A stretch of DNA of 64,000 nucleotides, taken from Streptomyces seoulensis. Lineage in GTDB: Bacteria; Actinomycetota; Actinomycetes; Streptomycetales; Streptomycetaceae. The DNA is taken from contig NZ_AP025667.1 of NCBI RefSeq assembly GCF_022846655.1, positions 4,873,001-4,937,000 on the forward strand, in the 5' to 3' direction. The first letter of the stretch is position 1. Each line of letters starts with the position of its first letter. The translations under genes were made by a program, and so were the position numbers. Of this stretch, positions 58,080 through 64,000 are shown piece by piece. The notes under the pieces were generated by a model. It made no database searches and had not been told where the DNA came from. It worked only from the letters and a program-made list of their open reading frames with translations.

Positions 58080-59561
58080 ATGCCCACCCGAGAATCCCTG
58101 CGCGACTCCACCCGCAGCACGGCCCCGGCACCGCCCCACCGCCCCGGTCTCGTCCTGGCCTTCCTGTGCCTGGCCGGCTTCATGACCTTCCTCGACGTGT
58201 CCATCGTGAACGTCGCCCTCCCCACCATCGAGGACGAACTGGGCTTCTCCCAGACGGCCTTGCAGTACGTCGTCACCACCTACGGCATGCTGCTCGGCGG
58301 CTTCCTGCTGCTGACCGGACGGCTGGCCGACACCTTCGGCCGCCGCCGCATGCTGCGCACAGGTCTGGTGCTGTTCGCCCTCGCCTCGCTGGGCGCGGGC
58401 CTGGCGCAGAACGCGGCCACGCTGATCGGCGCGCGGGCCGCCCAGGGGCTCGGGGCCGCGTTCATCGCCACCGCCGCGCTCTCCCTGCTGACCGGCAGCT
58501 TCGCCGAGGGCCCCGAGCGGAACAAGGCGCTCGGCGCGTGGGGTGCCCTCAGCGGTGTCGCCGCCGTCGCCGGTGTCACTCTCGGCGGACTCCTCACCGA
58601 CGGGCCGGGCTGGCGCTGGGTGTTCTTCATCAACGTGCCCATCGGTCTCCTGGGAGCGCTGGTGGCGCCCCTGGTCGTCGCCGAGAGCAGGTCGCCGGAG
58701 CGCCGGAGGTCCTTCGACGTGGCCGGTGCCGTACTGCTCACCACCGGACTGGTGCTGCTGATCTTCAGCCTGGGCCAGACGGTCGACGACTCCGATGTGC
58801 CCATGGGCCGCGTGTACGGCGGCTTCGCGCTCTCCGCCGTGCTGCTCACCGGCTTCGTGCTGGTCGAGCGCCGGGCGAAGGCACCTCTCATCCCGCTCGA
58901 GGTCTTCGGACGCAAGTCTCTGCGGGCCGCCAACGTGGTCGCCGTGCTCCTGCTGGGCACCTGCGTGACCCTGTTCTTCTTCGCGAGCCTCTTCATGCAG
59001 CAGGTACTCGACTACTCGCCGCTGCGGACCGGTCTGGCGTACGTACCTCTGGCGGTGATCGTGGCGGTCGGCGCGGGTGTGGCCTCACAGTTGGTCACCA
59101 AGGTCGCCGCCAAGCCGGTGCTGACGGCCGGGCTCGCACTGACCGGCGCGGGCATGTTCCTGCTGTGGCGGGCCCCGTCCGGCTCCGGCTACCTCACCGG
59201 CCTGCTGCCGGCCTTCCTGGTCGCCGGCCTCGGTCTCGGCCTGTCCTTCGTGCCGGTACAGGTCTCGGCGTTCGCGGGCACCGACGAGGACGAGTCGGGG
59301 CTGTCCGCCGGTCTGATCAACACCGCACAGGAAATGGGCGGCGCGCTCGGCCTGGCCGTGGCGGCCACCTACGCCTTCCGCCGGGTCGCGGAGCTGACCA
59401 CCTGGGCGGACGGCGTGCCCGCACGGGTCACCCAGGCCCGCACCGAGGTCTTCCATGACGCGTTCCTCGCCGGAGCCTGCTTCGCCGCCGCGGGGCTGGT
59501 GCTGACACTGGTCCTGCTGCCGAGGGGCAAGCCGTCGGCTTCCGCGACCACTTCCTCCTGA
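58080..59561 (+). CDS. MFS drug exporter, DHA2 family
   Basis: A 493-residue transporter with about 14 membrane helices. 'DVSIVNVALPTIEDELGFSQTALQYVVTTYGM' is the DHA2 start motif, 'GRLADTFGRRRML' is loop-2 motif A, and 'GAWGALSGVAAVAGVTLGGLL' is antiporter motif C. It fits proton-driven export of drugs or pigments. ATG at 58080 follows GGGAG by 5 bp. The divergent HxlR gene is its likely repressor. It may give self-resistance to a product made under control of the butyrolactone signal, by context only. Confidence 0.88.
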   Translation: MPTRESLRDSTRSTAPAPPHRPGLVLAFLCLAGFMTFLDVSIVNVALPTIEDELGFSQTALQYVVTTYGMLLGGFLLLTGRLADTFGRRRMLRTGLVLFALASLGAGLAQNAATLIGARAAQGLGAAFIATAALSLLTGSFAEGPERNKALGAWGALSGVAAVAGVTLGGLLTDGPGWRWVFFINVPIGLLGALVAPLVVAESRSPERRRSFDVAGAVLLTTGLVLLIFSLGQTVDDSDVPMGRVYGGFALSAVLLTGFVLVERRAKAPLIPLEVFGRKSLRAANVVAVLLLGTCVTLFFFASLFMQQVLDYSPLRTGLAYVPLAVIVAVGAGVASQLVTKVAAKPVLTAGLALTGAGMFLLWRAPSGSGYLTGLLPAFLVAGLGLGLSFVPVQVSAFAGTDEDESGLSAGLINTAQEMGGALGLAVAATYAFRRVAELTTWADGVPARVTQARTEVFHDAFLAGACFAAAGLVLTLVLLPRGKPSASATTSS

Positions 59562-59817
59562 ACCTGAGGAGCCCGATCGCGGACACCGCCCCGCCCCAGG
59601 CGTCATCAACGGCCTCTGTGGGTAGGGATATAAGCCCCGGACCACCAGATAAGTGTCGGCAGCCTCAATTGCTCGTTGCCGCATCCAAGTTCGACAGGAA
59701 GAATTGAAGTCCGCTCCCCGCACGGCTCGCCCGTGTTCCGGCTGGGCTTCACTGCGGTGCGCGCTCCCCCGAATCCGACCTCGCCCGCAGTGTGGGCGCG
59801 TAGCCGAAGGGAGGAAC

Positions 59818-60438
59818 GTGACCTTCGGATTCGCCTCGTCCTCGGCGGCCTCGTTGACGACGTCCGCGTCCGCCGCTTCCGTCAGCCGTCTGCTCGAGCC
59901 CGCGGAGTGGGCTGCCGCCGGAATCCCCCTGCTGCGCAACCCGCGCGAGGTCGTCAGCGGCCTGCACGTCCGCCATCGCCCCAAGCCGTCCACCGCGATC
60001 GTGGCCGTCCTCGATCCGGACGAACGGCTCCACGCCAGCGCCTCGTTCACCCGGCGTTCCGCCCCGGCGGACGGCTGGATGTTCCGCAACGCGCTGCTGG
60101 ACCAGTTGCGCCGGGTCATCCCGCACGACCTGCGCCGCCGTACCCCGGTGCGCACCGCCGTGCTGCTCTACTGCCGCGAGGGCGACGCACGCTGGACCGA
60201 GGAGGACGGCGCCTGGATGTGGGGGCTGCGCGACGCCTGCACGCTGCACGGGCTGCGCTGCGGCGCGTACATCACGCTGACGCACGACGGCTGGCAGGTG
60301 CTCGGCGAGGGACGCGGCGGACGCCATCCCAACGCGCACTCCGCGCCGGAGCCCTTCGCCCTGTCGGAGTCGCCGCCCCTGATGCCGCGCACCGGGGGAC
60401 CGGTCTCGGAGGTCATGCGCCGGGTCGCGGCCCGCTGA
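59818..60438 (+). CDS. conserved Streptomyces protein, unknown function
   Basis: A 206-residue protein I do not recognise. It begins with an Ala/Ser-rich stretch, then a globular domain: 'LLEPAEWAAAGIPLLRNPREVVSGLH', 'STAIVAVLDPDERLHASASF', 'TAVLLYCREGDARWTEEDGAWMWGLRDACTLHGLRCGAYIT', listed by its ends. No signal peptide or membrane helix. The GTG at 59818 directly follows GGGAGGAAC. The codon use is core-like. The mix of strands and helices could be a nuclease- or JAB-like fold, but no motif supports that. Confidence 0.6.
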   Translation: MTFGFASSSAASLTTSASAASVSRLLEPAEWAAAGIPLLRNPREVVSGLHVRHRPKPSTAIVAVLDPDERLHASASFTRRSAPADGWMFRNALLDQLRRVIPHDLRRRTPVRTAVLLYCREGDARWTEEDGAWMWGLRDACTLHGLRCGAYITLTHDGWQVLGEGRGGRHPNAHSAPEPFALSESPPLMPRTGGPVSEVMRRVAAR

Positions 60439-60452
60439 GCGGGAACACGTCG

Positions 60453-60477
60453 GCGGCGCCGGACACTTCGGCGCCGC
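60453..60477. terminator. bidirectional terminator hairpin
   Basis: GCGGCGCCG pairs with CGGCGCCGC, 9 bp, around a 7-base loop, 15 bp after the stop of the gene at 59818 and between two convergent genes. Confidence 0.7.
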
Positions 60478-60588
60478 TCCGGGCCCTGGACGCCACTGCG
60501 GCGCCGAGCGGGCCGAGCAGTCGCCTGCTGCCTCGTCCGGGCAGAGCGGCTGTCCGGCACGCGCGGCGCCGTCAGTCGTGCGGTGGGG

Positions 60589-61221
60589 TCAGACCCCGGT
60601 GCCCAGCACCGAGTTGATCTGCTGCGGGTCGCCGCAGACGATCAGCAGGGTTCCAGCCCGCGTGTGGGCGAGCGGAAGGACGGTGGCGGCAGCGGCGGCC
60701 GGGCCGCCGTTGACGGCCACGATGACCACGGGCCGGGTGGCGGCACGGTCGGCCGCGGCGCCGTCGGCGTAGAAGACGTCGTCACCGGCGTCCTGCTGCG
60801 CCCAGTAGGACGCTTCGCCGAAGGACAGCTCGTGCTCGGCCCACGGGTGCCGGGCACCCGTGGTGAGCACCAGCACCTCGCTGGGGGCGCGGCCGGAGTC
60901 CAGCAGCAGGTCCAGCGCCTCCTCGGCGGCGTCGAGCGCACCCTCGGCCGAGGCCGGGATGAGCTGGATCTGGGGACCGGCCGCGGGCGCGGCGGGTGCG
61001 GCGGGGGCCGACGGGCCCGGCTTGGCCGGAGCCACGTCACGCGGCGCGCGCTGCGCCGGCGGCGCGGGCCGCGGGGGTCCGGGACGGCCGGGGCGGGCCG
61101 GAGCCGCGGGGCGGGGGCCGGGTACGGGACGGGGGGTCGGCGCGACGCGGCTGCTGGCCGGAGTCGCAACGGGACCCTGGGCACTCTCGTGAATCTGAGG
61201 CTCCTCGGGAAGGAGAGGCAT
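60589..61221 (-). CDS. Pro/Ala-rich protein, unknown function
   Basis: A 210-residue protein that I cannot assign. The first 90 residues are Pro/Ala/Arg-rich and disordered. The second half is a compact alpha/beta domain: 'SAEGALDAAEEALDLLLDSGRAPSEVLVLTTG', 'HELSFGEASYWAQQDAGDDVFYADG', 'RPVVIVAVNGGP' and 'AGTLLIVCGDPQQINSVLG'. The last part loosely recalls a nucleotide-binding ATPase segment, with no P-loop. ATG at 61221 is used, since the codons upstream ('TTT GAT AAA') are not Streptomyces-like. It follows rnhB by 68 bp on the same strand. Confidence 0.6.
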   Translation of the reverse strand: MPLLPEEPQIHESAQGPVATPASSRVAPTPRPVPGPRPAAPARPGRPGPPRPAPPAQRAPRDVAPAKPGPSAPAAPAAPAAGPQIQLIPASAEGALDAAEEALDLLLDSGRAPSEVLVLTTGARHPWAEHELSFGEASYWAQQDAGDDVFYADGAAADRAATRPVVIVAVNGGPAAAAATVLPLAHTRAGTLLIVCGDPQQINSVLGTGV

Positions 61222-61289
61222 GAGCTGATCTTTATCAAACGTTGGTACGACGCCGATGGCCGGGTGGCACATCGGCGCGGGCGGAAGCG

Positions 61290-61991
61290 TCAGAAATCGA
61301 AGCCGAGCTGGCCCTCGATCACCGGGACGCCGCCGTCCGCGAGGCTGCGGACCTTCTTGAGGTGCCGCCACCGGGGCAGCGCATCAAGATACGCCCACGA
61401 CAGGCGGTGGTACGGGGTGGGGCCCCGCTCCTCCAGTGCCGCCTTGTGCACCGGCGACGGATACCCGGCGTTGTCCGCGAATCCGAAGTCCGCATGGCCG
61501 GCACCGAGTTCGGCCATCATGTTGTCGCGGTACACCTTGGCGATCACCGAGGCGGCCGCGACGGCCACACAGGACTGGTCACCCTTGATCACCGTGCGCA
61601 CCCGCCAGGGCGCGCCGAGGTAGTCGTGCTTGCCGTCGAGGATGACGGCCTCGGGCCGGACCGGCAGGGCTTCCAGGGCGCGGACGGCGGCAAGCCGCAG
61701 GGCGGCGGTCATGCCCAGGTCGTCGATCTCCTCCGGAGAGGCGTGACCCAGGGCGAAGGCCGTCACCCACGACCGCAGTATCCCGTCCAGTTCCGCACGG
61801 CGCTTGACCGTCAGGAGCTTGGAGTCGGTGAGCCCTTCGGGCGGGCGACGCAGTCCGGTGACCGCCGCGCAGACGGTGACGGGTCCGGCCCAGGCACCCC
61901 GCCCCACTTCGTCGACGCCGGCGATGACCTTCGCCCCGGTCGTGGCGCGAAGGGAGCGCTCGACGGTATGAGTGGGTGGTTCGTACGGCAT
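61290..61991 (-). CDS. rnhB: ribonuclease HII
   Basis: A 233-residue RNase HII that removes ribonucleotides from DNA-RNA hybrids. The Asp-Glu-Asp-Asp active site is present: Asp27-Glu28 in 'AGVDEVGRG', Asp119 in '[10 protein letters not shown]', Asp138 in '[19 protein letters not shown]'. The conserved 'GYPSPVH' lies near the C-terminus. Complete in length for the family. Confidence 0.95.
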   Translation of the reverse strand: MPYEPPTHTVERSLRATTGAKVIAGVDEVGRGAWAGPVTVCAAVTGLRRPPEGLTDSKLLTVKRRAELDGILRSWVTAFALGHASPEEIDDLGMTAALRLAAVRALEALPVRPEAVILDGKHDYLGAPWRVRTVIKGDQSCVAVAAASVIAKVYRDNMMAELGAGHADFGFADNAGYPSPVHKAALEERGPTPYHRLSWAYLDALPRWRHLKKVRSLADGGVPVIEGQLGFDF

Positions 61992-62075
61992 GGCGCACTT
62001 AGACTACGCCGCCCCGCCGCCGCCTCGACACCCCGGCCCCTCCTAGCCGGGAACATCACATCGCCGGCCCGTGCG

Positions 62076-62987
62076 TCAGGCGCGCCCCGGCACCCAGTCC
62101 GGCAGCGACTCGGTCCGCTCCGCCCAGGCCGCGGGCGGTGCTCCGGCCTCGCCGGACGCCAGGACGCCGCCGACGATCGCGCACGTCGTGTCCACGTCCC
62201 CGCCGACCTGCGCGGTCGTCCAGAAGGCGTGCTCGAAGTCGCCGAGGGAGCGCGCGGCCGACCACAGGGCGAACGGCACGGTGTCGTGCGCGCTGGTCCG
62301 GCGCCCGCAGCCGAGGACGGCCGCGACGGTGGCCGCGTCCCCGTAGTCGAGCATGTCCCGCGCGCGGCGCAGTCCGGCGCCCACGGCGCTTCTGGGCACC
62401 AGGGCGATCACGCCGTCCAGCAGGTCCTCGGGGCTCGGCCGGCCACCGGGAGCGGCGGCCAGCGCGGCGGCGGCGGCCACGGCCATGGCGCCGGCCACCG
62501 CTTCGCGGTGCTGATGGGTGGTGTAGGCGGAGATCTCGGCCTGGTGCGTCGCCTGCTCGGGGTCGTCCGCGTACCAGGCGCCCAGGGGCGCGATGCGCAT
62601 CGCGGCGCCGTTGCCCCAGGAGCCGCGGCCCTCGAAGAGCTGGGCGGCCAGTTCCCGCCAGTCGGCGCCCTCGCGGACGAGCCGGAGCAGCCTGTTCACG
62701 GCGGGGCCGTAGCCGCGGTCGAAGTCGTGGTGATCGGCGAAGGAACGGGCCAGCTCGTCCTGGTGGATGCGCTGGTGACCTGCGAGGACGGAGACGACCG
62801 AGCAGGCCATCTCGGTGTCGTCGGTCCACTGCCAGGTCCCGGCGGGCAGCTCGCGGCGCTTGAGCAGCGGGTGGTTCACCGGGACGAAGAACTGGGAGCC
62901 GAGCGCGTCGCCCACCGCGAGGCCGCGCAGGCTGGACAGGGCGCGCTCCAGGCGCCGGGAGGAGACGGAGAAGGAATCAGGGATCAT
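62076..62987 (-). CDS. ADP-ribosylglycohydrolase family protein
   Basis: A 303-residue protein of the ARH/DraG fold. The dinuclear Mg site is intact: Thr55-Asp56-Asp57 in 'WTDDTEM' and Asp264 and Asp266 in 'GGDVDTTCAIVGG'. Also seen: 'GLAVGDALG' near the start, typical for the family. It may remove ADP-ribose from proteins or small molecules. The start is 12 bp from the histidine-phosphatase stop, so both are in one operon. No partner ADP-ribosyltransferase is in the window. Confidence 0.9.
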   Translation of the reverse strand: MIPDSFSVSSRRLERALSSLRGLAVGDALGSQFFVPVNHPLLKRRELPAGTWQWTDDTEMACSVVSVLAGHQRIHQDELARSFADHHDFDRGYGPAVNRLLRLVREGADWRELAAQLFEGRGSWGNGAAMRIAPLGAWYADDPEQATHQAEISAYTTHQHREAVAGAMAVAAAAALAAAPGGRPSPEDLLDGVIALVPRSAVGAGLRRARDMLDYGDAATVAAVLGCGRRTSAHDTVPFALWSAARSLGDFEHAFWTTAQVGGDVDTTCAIVGGVLASGEAGAPPAAWAERTESLPDWVPGRA

Positions 62988-62999
62988 CTTCCCGCCACT

Positions 63000-63659
63000 C
63001 TATCGGTCGGCCCAGTGCGGAACCGGGTCCCGCCAGCGGTCGAAGGGCCGGTCCAGGGTGTACTTGCCGTCCTCCCCGAGCACGAGCATGCGCACCTCCG
63101 CGTTCCCGGGGTTAGACAGGGACTCGAAGTCGTCCACCGTCCAGTGGAACCACCGCATGCAGAACAGCCGCATCGCCAGTCCGTGCGTCACCAGGAGGAC
63201 GTTCGGCGGGTGGTCGGGCTCCTCGAAGCTGCGGAACAGGCTCTCCAGGAAGCCGCCGACGCGGTCGTACACATCGGCGCCGGACTCGCCCTGCGGGAAG
63301 CGGAAGAAGAAGTGCCCGTACGCGTCCCGGTACGCCTTCTGCAGCCGGACGTCGTCGCGTTCCTGCCAGTTGCCCCAGTCCTGCTCACGCAGCCGGGGCT
63401 CCTCGCGCACGCGTGTGAGACCGGGGTCGAGGCGGAAGGTGTCCAGGGTCTCGTGGGTACGGCGGTACGGGGAGACGTAGACGCTCACGCGTTCCTGGCC
63501 GAATATCTCGCGCAGGTGCTCGCCGGTCTCCGCGGCCTGCTCCCGGCCGCGGTCGGTCAGCGCGAGGGCGTGGTCGGGCTCGCGCTCGTACACGGAGTCA
63601 TCGACGTTGCCCACTGACTCTCCGTGCCGGACAAGGACGATGCGCCGTGGTCGTGCCAT
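63000..63659 (-). CDS. histidine phosphatase family protein
   Basis: A 219-residue phosphoglycerate-mutase-like enzyme. The phospho-His12 lies in 'LVRHGES'; other catalytic residues are Arg66-67 region 'SPYRRTHET', an acidic residue in 'FPQGES' and His in 'VTHGLAM'. The substrate is open: sugar phosphates, nucleotides or phosphoproteins. It is the first gene of an operon with the ADP-ribosylglycohydrolase. Confidence 0.85.
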   Translation of the reverse strand: MARPRRIVLVRHGESVGNVDDSVYEREPDHALALTDRGREQAAETGEHLREIFGQERVSVYVSPYRRTHETLDTFRLDPGLTRVREEPRLREQDWGNWQERDDVRLQKAYRDAYGHFFFRFPQGESGADVYDRVGGFLESLFRSFEEPDHPPNVLLVTHGLAMRLFCMRWFHWTVDDFESLSNPGNAEVRMLVLGEDGKYTLDRPFDRWRDPVPHWADR

Positions 63660-63740
63660 GTCGGAAACCCTACGGGGCCCGGAGCCGGGTAGGGCACTCG
63701 TACGGCCTTCATACGGCGTAGGTCACACCGCTCGCACGGC

Positions 63741-64000
63741 TCAGACCGTCCAGGAGGGCTCCAGTTCCACGATGTCGCCGGTCAGGGAGGCTATGTCGGC
63801 CTCGGTCTGGGCGCGCAGGGCCAGCCGCTCCACGCGTTCGGTGCGGTACTTTCCGTGCTCGGCCGCCGAGCGCCACATCGACAGGACCAGGAAGTCGTTC
63901 TCGGGCCCCTCGCCGAACATGCCCCGGATCATGCCGGGCGAGCCCGCCATGGCCGGATTCCAGACCTTCTCCTGCATCAGCGTGAAGTGCTCGACCCGCT
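63741..64000 (-). CDS. monooxygenase-like small protein (5' end missing)
   Basis: The frame is open to the window edge, so the true start lies beyond it. At least 85 residues: 'RVEHFTLMQEKVWNPAMAGSPGMIRGMFGEG', listed by ends, then 'NDFLVLSMWRSAAEHGKYRTERVERLALRAQ'. The pattern fits the dimeric alpha+beta barrel of the antibiotic biosynthesis monooxygenase / DUF4937 type. No signal of function beyond that. Confidence 0.6.
   Translation of the reverse strand, partial: RVEHFTLMQEKVWNPAMAGSPGMIRGMFGEGPENDFLVLSMWRSAAEHGKYRTERVERLALRAQTEADIASLTGDIVELEPSWTV

Overview
The window is a piece of a Streptomyces chromosome. Base composition is very GC-rich with strong third-position GC bias, GTG and TTG starts are common, and the gene content is diagnostic: hrdB next to whiH, sepH, cutRS, ptsH with a DasR-type operator, and the two topoisomerase IV subunit genes parC and parE lying apart. 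From memory (not a search) the order follows the conserved core region around SCO5812-SCO5868 of S. coelicolor. No rRNA, tRNA, transposase, phage gene or CRISPR array was seen.

Layout. Positions 1-6523 hold a partial DUF3093 gene, two conserved actinobacterial genes, the CutRS two-component system, a 57-residue protein, an inositol-monophosphatase-like enzyme and ferrochelatase. Positions 6699-15934 hold an MFS transporter, a sugar-lactone oxidase coupled to it, a membrane protein, the cell-division gene sepH, a sulfurtransferase, a VOC protein, thymidine kinase, a nucleotide-phosphatase-like enzyme and a DUF5998 gene. Positions 16161-24437 hold a PatA-type protein acetyltransferase, HPr, a GntR regulator, an M23 wall peptidase behind a c-di-AMP riboswitch, and two coupled M16 peptidase genes of which only one keeps the zinc site. 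Positions 24749-29337 hold parC, a CobW GTPase and a leaderless ferredoxin-like gene sitting directly behind an iron box.

Positions 29388-39365 are regulatory and transport DNA. A CitA/DcuS-type sensor kinase and a CitB/DcuR-type regulator flank an ABC importer operon running the other way; an acetate-symporter pair and a LuxR-type three-gene operon follow. Positions 39663-53168 return to core genes: parE, a small zinc-ribbon protein, a trypsin-like protease, hrdB, whiH, a fused degenerate ABC transporter, a Nudix protein, a DUF4192 gene and a RecQ helicase with a phosphoribosyltransferase-like tail.

Positions 53219-59561 look like an accessory insertion. They carry an MFS exporter, a 26-bp tandem repeat ending in a 38-bp perfect palindrome, a gamma-butyrolactone module (NAD-dependent epimerase, AfsA-type synthase, divergent TetR-type receptor, ARE-like operator between them), and an HxlR regulator divergent from a 14-TM drug exporter. 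The last part, 59818-64000, returns to core genes: two uncharacterised proteins, RNase HII, an ADP-ribosylglycohydrolase, a histidine phosphatase and a partial monooxygenase-like gene.

The most notable items are the butyrolactone module with its operator, the tandem repeat plus palindrome beside it, the split two-component system with direct repeats in the shared promoter, the iron box over the start of the ferredoxin-like gene, and the RecQ-phosphoribosyltransferase fusion.
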